This document shows, piece after piece, positions 1 through 8,565 of a DNA stretch of 64,000 bases. Every line of letters begins with the position of its first letter. The first letter of the stretch is position 1. The position numbers and the translations under genes were made by a program. The stretch is from Clostridium aceticum (GTDB lineage: Bacteria; Bacillota; Clostridia; Peptostreptococcales; Natronincolaceae): contig NZ_CP009687.1 in the NCBI RefSeq assembly GCF_001042715.1, positions 1,045,418 through 1,109,417 of the forward strand, written 5' to 3'. The notes beneath the pieces are model-generated. The model searched no databases, was not told the origin of the DNA, and saw only the letters and a program-made list of their open reading frames with translations.

Positions 1-117
1 ATATTTTTCTCTAATCAGATTATAACATAAATAGCTACGGTAGTCTTAAAAAAGTACCTATCTTAAGGAACAATTAAGAGAGCTTGTGCATATTTAAGAT
101 ATAGAGGAGGGATTAAA

Positions 118-765
118 ATGGATAACTATGGTTTGATAGAACACTGTAAAAAAACTTTGGAGGAAAAATGGGGCTATGTGTGGGGAACTTTTGGTCAGGT
201 ACTGACTGAGAATTTGTTGCAGCAAAAAATATTACAATACCCAACGAATGTAGGAAGTTTCCAAGAGTTCATAAGACAAAATTGGATGGGAAAAAGGACT
301 GCTGATTGTACGGGGCTTATAAAATCTTACCTTTGGTGGAATGATGGAAATATTAAGTACGATGCAGCGACAGATATTAGTGCCAATATGATGTACAATC
401 GGGCTACAGAAAAGGGAGACATAAGGACTATGCCAGATATTCCAGGGATTTGTGTCTGGAAAGATGGGCATATAGGTGTGTATATCAGTGAGGGAAAAGT
501 AATAGAAGCAAGAGGTACCAGACAAGGAGTGATACAATCATCTCTTAGTGGCACAGACTCAGCAGGATGGACCCATTGGTTAAAATGTCCATATATAGAG
601 TATATTGAAAAAGTAGAAGAAAATCAAGAATCACCAGAATGGGCTAGATTAGCGAGAACCTGGATAATGGATAATGGCATAAGCGATGGTTCTAGACCAA
701 AAGATCCTGCTACAAGAGAAGAAGTGTGGAGAATGTTACAAAAATATGCAGAAAGGTTAAAATAG
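118..765 (+). CDS. NlpC/P60-family (C40) cysteine peptidase-like protein
   Basis: A 215-residue protein with the NlpC/P60 pattern: the candidate nucleophile Cys64 sits in TADCTGLIK and the candidate His118 in KDGHIGVY, with a polar third position near Glu130. Such enzymes cleave gamma-D-Glu/diamino-acid peptide bonds in peptidoglycan. There is no signal peptide, so it is either cytosolic or released another way, as for phage-type lysins. The C-terminal 40 residues (about 175-215, with DGSRPKDPATREEVWRM) resemble the short SLH-like tail found on some clostridial and phage lysins. A GAGGAGG ribosome site lies just before the ATG. It is monocistronic as far as can be seen. The family call is firm; the substrate and any prophage origin are inference. 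Confidence 0.75.
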   Translation: MDNYGLIEHCKKTLEEKWGYVWGTFGQVLTENLLQQKILQYPTNVGSFQEFIRQNWMGKRTADCTGLIKSYLWWNDGNIKYDAATDISANMMYNRATEKGDIRTMPDIPGICVWKDGHIGVYISEGKVIEARGTRQGVIQSSLSGTDSAGWTHWLKCPYIEYIEKVEENQESPEWARLARTWIMDNGISDGSRPKDPATREEVWRMLQKYAERLK

Positions 766-775
766 TCGTCTCTTA

Positions 776-805
776 TTGACAAAATAGGACAGTATATGAT
801 TTAAT
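776..805 (+). promoter_or_regulatory. Putative promoter of the queT leader
   Basis: TTGACA at 776-781 and TTTAAT at 800-805 are separated by 18 bp. This places a start site near 812, upstream of the preQ1 element. Seen by eye only. Confidence 0.5.
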
Positions 806-872
806 TGGATTTATGAGTCTTGAGCTTTCAATCCTTAAGATTCTTATAGTATAAAGTAGCAAACTTTGCTGG

Positions 873-922
873 GGGTCAGTTCGTAACCATCCTGACCATA
901 AACAAAACTACGGATTTGGAGG
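873..922 (+). promoter_or_regulatory. preQ1-I riboswitch controlling queT
   Basis: A hairpin GGTCAG (874-879) / CTGACC (892-897) encloses the loop TTCGTAACCATC and is followed by an A-rich tail, ATAAACAAAACTACGG. This matches the small preQ1-I aptamer layout (P1, a loop with UAACC, then AACAAAAC and a short GG able to pair with loop C residues to close the pseudoknot). The tail runs straight into the GGAGG ribosome site at 918-922, so control is probably translational: bound preQ1 would stabilise the pseudoknot and hide the site. The downstream gene is a QueT-type queuosine-precursor transporter, which fits the ligand. Confidence 0.8.
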
Positions 923-929
923 TAAACAA

Positions 930-1409
930 ATGAAAAAAACTAGGTTTTTAACCCAAGCTGCTATGATTGCAGCTATCTATGTGGTGTTGGTGGAAGCTTT
1001 TAAACCTTTTGCCTATGGAATGGTGCAAGTTAGGGTAGCTGAGGCATTGACAATACTACCTTTTTTTACACCAGCAGCTATTCCTGGATTAACGATAGGT
1101 GTAATTGTATCTAATATTATTGGCCCTTATGGAATACTGGATATTATCCTTGGAGGTTTGGCTACTTTAGTAGCTGCATATCTTTCCTATAAGATTCCTA
1201 AAAGAGCTTTAGTGCCTCTACCGCCTGTTTTAGTCAATGCAGTGATCATAGGAGCCATGTTGTATTATATTTTCTTAGGGACACCAGACCAAATGCCTTT
1301 ATTGGCAATTATGGGATGGGTTGGACTAGGACAATTAATAGCATGTTATGGGTTAGGATATCCTTTGATAAAGATTTTGGACAAATATGGAAAAAGAATA
1401 TTTTGGTAA
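930..1409 (+). CDS. queT: QueT-family queuosine precursor transporter
   Basis: A 159-residue integral membrane protein with about five hydrophobic segments. It carries the family-typical N-terminal stretch with FKPFAYGMVQVRVAEALTIL, then PGLTIGVIVSNIIGP. QueT proteins are substrate-binding (S) components of ECF-type uptake for preQ1/preQ0, precursors of the queuosine tRNA modification. The adjoining preQ1-I riboswitch independently supports the substrate. The energising ECF module is not nearby, so it presumably shares a group-II ECF module encoded elsewhere. It ends before a hairpin shared with the converging EamA gene. Confidence 0.88.
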   Translation: MKKTRFLTQAAMIAAIYVVLVEAFKPFAYGMVQVRVAEALTILPFFTPAAIPGLTIGVIVSNIIGPYGILDIILGGLATLVAAYLSYKIPKRALVPLPPVLVNAVIIGAMLYYIFLGTPDQMPLLAIMGWVGLGQLIACYGLGYPLIKILDKYGKRIFW

Positions 1410-1428
1410 AACATTTTGATAATATAAA

Positions 1429-1462
1429 AACTACCGTTTGCAAAGTGAAGACGGTAGTTTTT
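1429..1462. terminator. Bidirectional intrinsic terminator between queT and the EamA gene
   Basis: AACTACCGT (1429-1437) pairs with ACGGTAGTT (1451-1459), with A residues before and T residues after. It can serve both converging genes. Confidence 0.85.
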
Positions 1463-1466
1463 CATA

Positions 1467-2342
1467 TTAGGATGAAGCGGTAAATTTATTTTTTTGCAAA
1501 TGAAGCGTGGTTAAAATGCATCTCATAGTGACAGCGATAAGTACAACTGCACCACCTACAAAGGCCCATTTTCCAGGGGTTTCTCCAATCAATAATAAAA
1601 CCCAGACAGGATTCATGATTGGTTCAATGACAGTGATAAGTACAGTCTCCATGGCAGTAACCTGTTTAGTAGCGGCAGCATATAACAGATAAGATAGCCC
1701 TAGTTGAAAAACGCCTAAAAACAATAGACCAGCAAAATCTGTAACAACAAGGGTGGAGCGTAGCATAAACGGAAGTGCAATGATTGCAGTGAAAATGTTT
1801 CCTATCAGTAGAGATTCAAAGGGGGATTCATCCTTCTGTTTTCGTAATAATAGCACCATAGCAGCAAGACTCATTCCACTGACAATAGCTAATAGATTTC
1901 CTATAATATTTTGGGGTTGTAGGTCGCCGACAAAAAACAAAGTCATACCACTAAAAACGCAAAAAACTGTAATCCAGTCCAAACGTGTAGTCTTTTCCTT
2001 TAGAAACATGAAACCAAACAAAGCTACATAAATAGGGGCAGTGTATTGCAATAATATAGCGTTTGCAGCAGTAGTCCATTTACAGGCAGTTACAAAGGAG
2101 AGCATCATCCCTGCATAAGCCAATCCCCCTAGAACTTGAGTCTTGGACCAAGTAAATTTAGGTTTTTCAATCATAAACCATACAAATATAGCAGCAATAC
2201 TGCTCCTAAAGCCAGCAAGAGCAAAGGGATGCAGATGTATGGATTTGATAAATACACCACCTAGACTCAGTAAAAAAGCACTAATTAGCAAATATACAAC
2301 AGCGGTTTTTTGACTACATTTGTTTACTAAAAAATTCATCAT
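1467..2342 (-). CDS. EamA/DMT-family transporter
   Basis: A 291-residue protein with about ten hydrophobic segments and the internal repeat of two EamA domains (roughly residues 15-145 and 155-285). Features include FRSSIAAIFVWF in the first half and ETVLITVIEPIMNPVWVLL in the second. DMT-superfamily members usually export metabolites or amino acids; the substrate cannot be read from sequence. Two adjacent ATGs (residues 1 and 2) follow an AAGGGTG site. It is transcribed alone, convergent with queT. Confidence 0.85.
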   Translation of the reverse strand: MMNFLVNKCSQKTAVVYLLISAFLLSLGGVFIKSIHLHPFALAGFRSSIAAIFVWFMIEKPKFTWSKTQVLGGLAYAGMMLSFVTACKWTTAANAILLQYTAPIYVALFGFMFLKEKTTRLDWITVFCVFSGMTLFFVGDLQPQNIIGNLLAIVSGMSLAAMVLLLRKQKDESPFESLLIGNIFTAIIALPFMLRSTLVVTDFAGLLFLGVFQLGLSYLLYAAATKQVTAMETVLITVIEPIMNPVWVLLLIGETPGKWAFVGGAVVLIAVTMRCILTTLHLQKNKFTASS

Positions 2343-2497
2343 ACATAATCACCCTTATTCCGATGGTATTTTAAAACGCCAATTACCAAGAATCGCTAAT
2401 TATATTGTATATTTAGAAATGCAACATAGCAATCATTACTTTTCAAATAAGCTCCTCTAAGTATGAGCATAGAGGGTGGGAGCATGTCAGAAATTAT

Positions 2498-2515
2498 GTT
2501 ATAATTAAGAACAAC
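2498..2515 (+). promoter_or_regulatory. Putative extended -10 promoter with a 5'-end hairpin
   Basis: TG-T-TATAAT (TATAAT at 2500-2505) is an extended -10 element. The predicted transcript begins near AAGAACAAC (2507-2515), which is perfectly complementary to GTTGTTCTT at 2551-2559. The leader of the 2588 ORF would therefore start with a 9-bp stem. Confidence 0.4.
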
Positions 2516-2587
2516 ATAAGAATTAATAAGTTTACTTAAATGGGTTCATCGTTGTTCTTACCAATCTTAAAATGAAGGGGGAATAAA

Positions 2588-2734
2588 ATGCCAAACTATG
2601 GGAATTATATTGTGGCTGCAGCTATTCTGTTGATCATTTTAATATCTATACAATATTCACTTAACAAAATTATTGTTTTATTAAAAGAAATGAAAGAAAT
2701 TTTATTGACTATACAAAACAAGCCTTATAAATAA
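2588..2734 (+). CDS. Small single-pass membrane protein (48 aa), unknown function
   Basis: A 48-codon ORF starting at ATG after a GAAGGGGG ribosome site. The N-terminal half (about residues 8-23, VAAAILLIILISIQY) is one hydrophobic span. The C-terminal half is an amphipathic, charged segment containing VLLKEMKEILLTIQ. It has its own likely promoter and ribosome site, good evidence that it is translated. I do not recognise the family. A bacteriocin-like, holin-like or membrane-regulatory peptide would fit the shape, but nothing picks one. Confidence 0.6.
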   Translation: MPNYGNYIVAAAILLIILISIQYSLNKIIVLLKEMKEILLTIQNKPYK

Positions 2735-2800
2735 TTATGGTATAACAGGGGAATAAATAAAATATTCATTTATATATTAACCATTGTCCTAATAAATAGT

Positions 2801-2829
2801 TTGACATAAGGAGTTGTTTACATTAGAAT
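2801..2829 (+). promoter_or_regulatory. Promoter of hpt
   Basis: TTGACA (2801-2806), a 17-bp spacer and TAGAAT (2824-2829), about 40 bp before the hpt start. Confidence 0.75.
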
Positions 2830-2869
2830 ATTGAATGATATTATAGAGTAAAACAATGGAGGGGAACCA

Positions 2870-3409
2870 ATGGACATAGATAAGAAAGCATGGGAAATCC
2901 TTTGCTCAGAAGGAGACATAAAAAAAAGATTAAAAGAGTTAGGGCAACAGTTGTCTGTTGATTATAAGGATAAAAAACTGTATGTAATTTCTCTATTGAA
3001 GGGAAGTTTTATTTTTGCAGCAGATTTGGTGAGAGAAATAAGTGTTCCAGTTAAAATAAATTTTATAACCACCTCTAGTTATGGTCATGATTTAGAAAGC
3101 AGTGGTTCAGTAGAAATTGTATCAGATATAACAGAAGACTTAACTAGCTATGATGTTTTAGTAGTGGATGACATTACAGACTCTGCTTTAACGATGAAAC
3201 ATGTTATGGAGCATTTAAATAAGAAAAACCCTGCCAGTATTAAGAGCTGTGTATTGTTGGACAAACCTGAGAGAAGAAAGGTTGAATTGGTGCCAGATTA
3301 TGTAGGGTTCACCATTCCAGACAAATTTGTGGTAGGTTACGGACTGAACTATGGAGACTACTACCGTAATATTCCTTATGTATTTATTGTCACGGAAGAA
3401 GACCGCTAA
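2870..3409 (+). CDS. hpt: Hypoxanthine phosphoribosyltransferase
   Basis: A 179-residue type I phosphoribosyltransferase that salvages hypoxanthine/guanine to IMP/GMP using PRPP. The PRPP loop is at residues 95-110 (DVLVVDDITDSALTMK) and the LKGSFIF loop near 43-49. Length is normal. Oddities are DD in place of the common ED pair and DSALT in place of DSGLT in the PRPP loop. The surrounding fold is intact, so function is still likely. It has its own promoter and ends at a shared terminator. Confidence 0.9.
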   Translation: MDIDKKAWEILCSEGDIKKRLKELGQQLSVDYKDKKLYVISLLKGSFIFAADLVREISVPVKINFITTSSYGHDLESSGSVEIVSDITEDLTSYDVLVVDDITDSALTMKHVMEHLNKKNPASIKSCVLLDKPERRKVELVPDYVGFTIPDKFVVGYGLNYGDYYRNIPYVFIVTEEDR

Positions 3410-3441
3410 AAAAGTGCCTCATTTTTGAGACACTTTTTTTA
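3409..3441. terminator. Bidirectional terminator between hpt and dapH
   Basis: A-run, AAAGTG(C)CTC, a T-rich loop, GAGACACTTT and a T-run. It lies between converging genes and overlaps the last codons of dapH. Confidence 0.8.
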
Positions 3442-4176
3442 TCCTCGCAAATCTTCTAGCAATTTAATCTTGTCAGTAGTTTTTGCGTCTTTTGCCTTAA
3501 TAATTCTTGCTGGTGTTCCAGCAACTACCGTATTAGGAGGCACATCCTTTGTTACAACAGAACCAGCGGCAACCACAGCTCCCTTGCCTACTCTTACACC
3601 TTCCAACACCACAGCGTTAGCTCCTATAAAAACTTCATCCTCTATAATAACAGGGTCTTTACTAGGAGGTTCTAAAACTCCTGCAATTACTGTTCCCGCC
3701 CCCACATGAACGTTCTTACCAATCAAGCCTCTTGCACCGATGACACAGTTCATATCGATCATAGTGTTCTCACCGATTTTAGCACCAATATTTATGACGG
3801 CCCCCATCATGATCACTGCATCTTTACCTAGTTCCACCCCTTCTCTTATTAAGGCACCAGGTTCAATTCTTGCTGGAAGATGAAGAATTTCCATCAGGGG
3901 AATAGCGGAGTTTCTTCGGTCATTCTCTAAGTAATAGTCCTCAATATTTTTCTTGTTTTTATCTAAGAGTTCAGCTATTTCTTCGTACTCTCCAATTAGA
4001 ATCCAAAAATTTTCTTGTCCAAAAACCTTCACTTCTTTTGATATAGCGGGTTGAAGTTTCCCTTGAACAAAAACCTTAACTGGCGTAGATTTTTTTGATT
4101 CTTTTATAAATTTTGCAATTGCTTGTGCCTCTGTTAAGTCAAAAGAATTTTTTAGCTTTTCAACCTTACTACTCAT
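3439..4176 (-). CDS. dapH: Tetrahydrodipicolinate N-acetyltransferase
   Basis: A 245-residue acyltransferase of the left-handed beta-helix (hexapeptide repeat) class. The N-terminal alpha/beta domain (about 1-90) is followed by repeats such as [19 protein letters not shown] and a C-terminal [10 protein letters not shown]. DapH acetylates tetrahydrodipicolinate in the acetylated branch of the lysine/meso-diaminopimelate pathway, feeding peptidoglycan and dipicolinate for spores. It is divergent from an M20 deacylase, the class that carries out the later deacetylation step, which supports the pathway reading. Confidence 0.9.
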   Translation of the reverse strand: MSSKVEKLKNSFDLTEAQAIAKFIKESKKSTPVKVFVQGKLQPAISKEVKVFGQENFWILIGEYEEIAELLDKNKKNIEDYYLENDRRNSAIPLMEILHLPARIEPGALIREGVELGKDAVIMMGAVINIGAKIGENTMIDMNCVIGARGLIGKNVHVGAGTVIAGVLEPPSKDPVIIEDEVFIGANAVVLEGVRVGKGAVVAAGSVVTKDVPPNTVVAGTPARIIKAKDAKTTDKIKLLEDLRG

Positions 4177-4503
4177 TTGTAATCATTCCTTTCTTGGATT
4201 GCCTACTTTCCTTCAACACCAACATTCGCATACTAACTTACCCTATTGATAAGCTGTAGTATTATTATGTACATAAGTTGCAATAAAATTTTTACAACTT
4301 AAGTGTAAGATATTTACTACAACTTATATATATTAGTATTTTCAATAAAAAATAACTGTCTTTAATATACTATGAAAAAATTAAAAAAGTGTGTTATAAA
4401 ACTTTAAATAGCAAAATATAACATACAACCAATGAAATAAGTTGTTTTAAAGAGAGAAAAACTATAAAATAGAATAGACAAAAAAATTAGGGGAGGAAGA
4501 AAC
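4177..4503. promoter_or_regulatory. Divergent dapH / M20 control region with ATAAGTTGT repeats
   Basis: This 327-bp AT-rich gap holds four copies of a 7-9-nt element: ATAAGTTG (4273-4280), ACAACTTA (4294-4301, opposite strand), ACAACTTAT (4319-4327, opposite strand) and ATAAGTTGT (4437-4445). The last overlaps the -35 of a promoter for the M20 gene: TTGTTT (4442-4447), 17 bp, TAAAAT (4465-4470). I could not place the dapH promoter with confidence. No ORF is credible here. Confidence 0.45.
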
Positions 4504-5676
4504 TTGGAATTATCTATAGAAATCAAAAACTTACTGGAAGAACTAAAGAAACTTCGGAGAGATTTACATAAAATTCCTGAATTGGGTTTGGAAGAGGAAA
4601 AGACTTCTCAATATATCAAAACCTATTTACAACAGTTAGATATAAAGTATGAGGAAAATGTCTTAGAAACAGGTATCATAGCTTACTTTCAGGGTAAAGA
4701 CCCTAAAAAAACCTATTGTTTTCGTGCTGATATAGACGCTTTAGGGATGCAGGAACAAAATCAGTTAGAGTATCAATCACTACACACCGGAAAAATGCAT
4801 GCATGTGGACATGATGGTCATACAGCCATTCTTTTAGGTCTTGCAAAAACTCTAGTGGAAAACAAAGAAAAGCTAAAGGATAATATCGTTTTATTATTTC
4901 AACCAGCAGAAGAAGGTCCCGGTGGAGCACTGCCTATTTTAGAGGGAGGTTTTTTAAAAAAGTATGGTGTTGAAGAAATATATGGTCTGCATCTTTTTCC
5001 AGGATTGCAGGAAGGCCAATTGGGACTTCGACCTGGAGCAATGATGTCACAGAATGGAGAATTTGATATTTTTATCAAAGGACAAAGTGCTCATGGTGCT
5101 ATGCCCCATGTAGGTGTAGATAGTATTGTTGTTTCCAGTGAAATGGTGCTAGGTATGCAAACTATTATAAGCCGTAATATCAACCCTATTGAACCCGCTG
5201 TGATTACTATAGGAAGAGCAGAGGCAGGAGAAAAACGCAATATCATAGCTGAAGAAGCCGTGCTGGAAGGAACCATACGGACCTTTAGTCAAGAAACCTA
5301 TGATTTAATTAAGAAAAGAATGATGGACTTTAAAAAGGGGCTTGAGATCAATTATGGATGTCAGATTGACATGATAATTAGGGATATGTATCCAGCAGTA
5401 TATAATGATCCTCATCTAACAGAAACTTTTATTGAAGCTCAAGAAAAGTGTGGTATAGATGATATAGAAATCATAGACCCTATTATGCTAGCAGAGGATT
5501 TTTCCTTCTATCAAAGAGAAATTCCAGGACTTTTCTTTTTTCTAGGCACTAAAAACCAAGAAAAAGGTTTTACTTATCCTCTGCATAATGGAAAATTTAA
5601 TTTTGATGAAAAAGTTCTGGGTTATGGATTGCAAGTTTATGTTAATTTGCTAAAATATCGTGGTGCATTACAATAA
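4504..5676 (+). CDS. M20-family amidohydrolase, probable N-acetyl-diaminopimelate deacetylase
   Basis: A 390-residue metallopeptidase-like amidohydrolase. Metal-site motifs are seen: RADIDAL near residue 75, MHACGHDGH near 98-106, FQPAEEGPGG near 136-145 and a distal His in YPLHNG. The dimerisation domain with GQSAHGAMPHVGVD sits in the middle. The start is TTG, chosen because GGGGAGGAAG lies 5-6 nt upstream. M20D enzymes include amino-acid and indole-acetyl amide hydrolases as well as the DapL-type deacetylase. Divergence from dapH favours the latter, but this is inference. Confidence 0.8.
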   Translation: MELSIEIKNLLEELKKLRRDLHKIPELGLEEEKTSQYIKTYLQQLDIKYEENVLETGIIAYFQGKDPKKTYCFRADIDALGMQEQNQLEYQSLHTGKMHACGHDGHTAILLGLAKTLVENKEKLKDNIVLLFQPAEEGPGGALPILEGGFLKKYGVEEIYGLHLFPGLQEGQLGLRPGAMMSQNGEFDIFIKGQSAHGAMPHVGVDSIVVSSEMVLGMQTIISRNINPIEPAVITIGRAEAGEKRNIIAEEAVLEGTIRTFSQETYDLIKKRMMDFKKGLEINYGCQIDMIIRDMYPAVYNDPHLTETFIEAQEKCGIDDIEIIDPIMLAEDFSFYQREIPGLFFFLGTKNQEKGFTYPLHNGKFNFDEKVLGYGLQVYVNLLKYRGALQ

Positions 5677-5729
5677 ATTAAGGTTTAAGTTAAGGCCAAT
5701 GAAATATAAATATAATAAGGAGGTGCTGC

Positions 5730-6701
5730 ATGTTAGAAGAGAAACGATTAAGATTAGTAGATGCCAATATTTTATACTTAATTGGGGCTATTCTTTTCTT
5801 TACTCTGGGGTTTTATTTTCAAAGTTTAAGTCTAAAATGGGGGTTAATTATAACACAATATCTCTTGATATTACTGCCTCCTATCATCTACTTAAAAATG
5901 AAGAAGATTCCTATAAAAAAAACAATGCGCTTTAACAAAATTAGTATAAAACATAGTATTTTAGTAGTATTCATAACGCTATTTATGTACCCTGCGGCTG
6001 TTTTTGCTAATGCCCTTTTTATGGCTCTAATGAGCATGCTGGGAAACCTAAACATACCAGAATTGCCTACAGCTACGAATCCAACAGAATACATTGTCTT
6101 AATGTTTATCATTTCTGTTTCAGCGGGGATTTGTGAAGAAGTGTTTTTTAGAGGATTTATACTTCCGGGTTATGAAAACTTGGGAACAAAAAAAGCTATT
6201 ATTATTTCCTCCATTTTATTTGGAATATTTCATTTTAACCTATACAATTTGCTTGGGCCTATCGTATTAGGATTAGTATTTTCCTATCTAATTATTTTAA
6301 CAAATTCTATCTACGCAGGAATGATTGGACATATTGTTAATAATGGTTTTGCTGTTACTTTAGGATATGTTCTTAATAAGTTTGCTGGCTTCTTAGAGGA
6401 AAGCCAAGAAGCAGCACCTGAAATCTCCACAACGTTGGCTTTGCTGATCAATGTGCTGGTTTTTGGTATGATAGCTATAATCACTAGTTATCTTGCTTTT
6501 CGTTTAATAAAAATAATAAAAAAAGATAGAGAAAAACAAAAAAATCTTCTAGAGAGGAATAACTTACAAGAAGAAGACGAAAAATATGAAAAGACAATAC
6601 ACTCTGTGTCCTTAGGGGATTTTATCCCTTTACTATTAGTACTACCTTTGTTTTTATTAATTGCTATCATACAAATCAGAGAAATTATTGGCCTTGGATA
6701 G
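5730..6701 (+). CDS. CPBP-family intramembrane glutamic metalloprotease
   Basis: A 323-residue protein with about eight membrane spans. The CPBP (CAAX protease / bacteriocin-processing) motifs are complete: ICEEVFFRGF with Glu136-Glu137 and Arg141, FGIFHFN with His168, and GHIVNNGF near residue 203. The C-terminal tail has a charged cytoplasmic stretch (about 255-290) and a final hydrophobic segment. In bacteria the family is linked to bacteriocin self-immunity, prenyl-protein processing or transport, and the role here is not set by context. The gene follows the M20 gene by 53 bp with an AAGGAGGTG site. Confidence 0.85.
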   Translation: MLEEKRLRLVDANILYLIGAILFFTLGFYFQSLSLKWGLIITQYLLILLPPIIYLKMKKIPIKKTMRFNKISIKHSILVVFITLFMYPAAVFANALFMALMSMLGNLNIPELPTATNPTEYIVLMFIISVSAGICEEVFFRGFILPGYENLGTKKAIIISSILFGIFHFNLYNLLGPIVLGLVFSYLIILTNSIYAGMIGHIVNNGFAVTLGYVLNKFAGFLEESQEAAPEISTTLALLINVLVFGMIAIITSYLAFRLIKIIKKDREKQKNLLERNNLQEEDEKYEKTIHSVSLGDFIPLLLVLPLFLLIAIIQIREIIGLG

Positions 6702-6759
6702 AGAAGGTTGTATATTTCTTCCATTTTTATACCATAATAAAAAATAGGGAGGGATTTGT

Positions 6760-6951
6760 ATGACGAAAAATCAACCAGAAAAAGAGTTTACCCCTGACTT
6801 AATGATGAAGTATGAGATTGCTGAAGAGTTAGGTCTCATAGACAAAGTGAAAAAGTTGGGTTGGGGAGGTTTAACTGCCAAGGAGACAGGAAGAATTGGT
6901 GGTCTTATGACAGTACGAAAAAAACAATTGAAAAAAGTAGCTGAAGAATAG
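6760..6951 (+). CDS. Small acid-soluble spore protein, alpha/beta type
   Basis: A 63-residue protein with KYEIAEELGL, the conserved GPR-protease cleavage region of alpha/beta SASPs, and a C-terminal LTAKETGRIGGLMTVRK DNA-binding stretch. These proteins coat and protect spore DNA and feed germination. The sequence between the motifs is shorter and more divergent than in Bacillus SspA, closer to clostridial minor SASPs. A GGGAGGG site precedes the ATG. It is firm evidence for a sporulating host. Confidence 0.85.
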   Translation: MTKNQPEKEFTPDLMMKYEIAEELGLIDKVKKLGWGGLTAKETGRIGGLMTVRKKQLKKVAEE

Positions 6952-6992
6952 TAAAATCAGAGGGTAGGCGAAATGTATACACGAAAAAAAAG

Positions 6993-7021
6993 TTGACATC
7001 AATATTTGCCTATGTTAAACT
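6993..7021 (+). promoter_or_regulatory. Putative promoter of the cold-shock gene
   Basis: TTGACA (6993-6998) with TAAACT at 17 bp spacing (7016-7021). The resulting leader of about 60 nt is usual for csp genes. Confidence 0.5.
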
Positions 7022-7086
7022 AATAATGAATGGGGATACATAGTGTCTTTGTTTAATTTAAATTAAGTTTTAGGAGGAATTTTTAA

Positions 7087-7287
7087 ATGGAAAAAGGTAC
7101 AGTAAAGTGGTTTAACGCTGAAAAAGGTTATGGATTTATTTCAAGAGAAAACGGTGACGATGTATTCGTACACTTTTCAGCAATTACAATGGATGGATTC
7201 AAAACATTAGAAGAAGGTCAAACAGTTCAATTTGAAATTGTTCAAGGTGACAAAGGACCTCAAGCTACAAACGTAAGTAGAGGATAA
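7087..7287 (+). CDS. Cold-shock protein (CspA/CspB family)
   Basis: A 66-residue single OB-fold protein. RNP1 (GYGFISRE) and RNP2 (DVFVHFSAI) are both intact, and the length is exactly that of the family. It binds single-stranded RNA/DNA as an RNA chaperone. It stands alone with a TAGGAGGA ribosome site and is followed by a palindromic terminator. Confidence 0.95.
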   Translation: MEKGTVKWFNAEKGYGFISRENGDDVFVHFSAITMDGFKTLEEGQTVQFEIVQGDKGPQATNVSRG

Positions 7288-7363
7288 TATTAGAAATATG
7301 TAGGTTAATCTTGTAGTCAAATCCTCAGGGATTAAATATATAAGAATTTACCATGAATTTGAA

Positions 7364-7392
7364 ACAGGTTGGCATGCCAACTTGTTTTTTTT
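7364..7392 (+). terminator. Intrinsic terminator downstream of the cold-shock gene
   Basis: CAGGTTGG (7365-7372), loop CATG, CCAACTTG (7377-7384), then a run of eight T. Confidence 0.85.
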
Positions 7393-7484
7393 CATGTATA
7401 AATTTTTTCTGTAGGACTAGTGAATAAACAAAAACATGGCATACTAAGTAGTGTACATAAGATAATAAAGAAAGAGGTGGAACT

Positions 7485-8363
7485 ATGAAAAACTGTGTTA
7501 TTCGTGCTACTGCTGCCAATAATAGTATTAGAGCTTTTATTGCTAACACAACTAGTATGGTGGAAAAAGCCAGACAAATTCATGAAACATCTTCAGTAGC
7601 TATCGCTGCCCTTGGACGGACAATGACAGCTGCCTCTATGATGGGTTTAATGTTAAAAAGTGAAAATCATCAACTTACTGTAAAAATTAATGGTGGTGGA
7701 GAATTAGGAAGTATTGTAGTAGTAGGAAACAGTCAAGGTAATGTAAAAGGATATGTAGCTAATCCACAGGTGGAGAGTAGCTATATAAAGCCTGGAAAGT
7801 TAGATGTAGGAAAGGCTGTAGGGGCAAATGGTGACATCACCGTTATTAAAGATTTAGGTCTAAAGGACCCTTATATAGGAACTTCTGCTTTAGTATCGGG
7901 AGAAATAGCAGAGGATTTTGCCTCTTATTTTCTACACTCAGAGCAGCAGCCTTCTGCGATAGCATTAGGCGTTTTGGTAGAAAGAGACTATACTGTAAAG
8001 GCAGCCGGTGGTTTTATCATACAAGTACTGCCCAATATAGAAGAAGAAGTATTAGAGAAATTGGAAGAAAAACTTCTCTCTCTTGATCCAATCACAGTGC
8101 TAATGGATCAAGGGATGAAGGAGGAGGACATTCTTTACCATGTTTTAGGAGATTTATCCCCAGAAGTCGTGGAAAGATATGAAGTGGACTTTGTTTGTGA
8201 TTGTAATAAAAGTAGATTTGAGAGAGCTTTAATAAGTATCGGTAGAAAAGATTTAACCGAAATTATTGAAGAAGATGAGAGCGCAGAGTTAGTTTGCCAC
8301 TTTTGTAATGAAAAACATTATTTTAACAAAGAAGAACTTGAAAAATTATTAGAAGAATTATAA
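7485..8363 (+). CDS. hslO: Redox-regulated chaperone Hsp33
   Basis: A 292-residue Hsp33. The zinc/redox switch is present near the C-terminus as CDC (Cys238, Cys240) and CHFC (Cys271, Cys274). The N-terminal domain shows the characteristic ATAANNSIRAF and LTVKINGGGELG stretches. Oxidation releases zinc and activates holdase activity in the cytosol. An AGAGGTG site precedes the ATG. It lies directly before the tRNA cluster, which has its own promoter. Confidence 0.95.
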   Translation: MKNCVIRATAANNSIRAFIANTTSMVEKARQIHETSSVAIAALGRTMTAASMMGLMLKSENHQLTVKINGGGELGSIVVVGNSQGNVKGYVANPQVESSYIKPGKLDVGKAVGANGDITVIKDLGLKDPYIGTSALVSGEIAEDFASYFLHSEQQPSAIALGVLVERDYTVKAAGGFIIQVLPNIEEEVLEKLEEKLLSLDPITVLMDQGMKEEDILYHVLGDLSPEVVERYEVDFVCDCNKSRFERALISIGRKDLTEIIEEDESAELVCHFCNEKHYFNKEELEKLLEEL

Positions 8364-8442
8364 AAACAACAGAAAAAAGAAGCTATAGGTATATAAAGTG
8401 ACTTATCTAGTTGTAATCATGGAATACTGTCTAAAATAAGCT

Positions 8443-8471
8443 TTGAAATAGTGACCAGGATAATGTATACT
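8443..8471 (+). promoter_or_regulatory. Promoter of the tRNA cluster
   Basis: TTGAAA (8443-8448), 17 bp, TATACT (8466-8471). The first tRNA begins 19 bp later. Confidence 0.7.
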
Positions 8472-8489
8472 AGATTTTGTCACTGTTGA

Positions 8490-8565
8490 GGGCGCATAGC
8501 TCAGCTGGGAGAGCACCTGCCTTACAAGCAGGGGGTCACAGGTTCAAGTCCTGTTGCGCCCACCA
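8490..8565 (+). tRNA. tRNA-Val (anticodon TAC)
   Basis: A 76-nt cloverleaf. Acceptor GGGCGCA pairs with TGCGCCC, the anticodon loop is CTTACAA, the T-loop is GGTTCAAGTCC, and CCA is encoded. Confidence 0.97.

Noticed and set aside
5660-5935. 91-codon ORF overlapping the start of the CPBP gene
   Set aside because: Another frame of a clearly coding region; no ribosome site and no family features.
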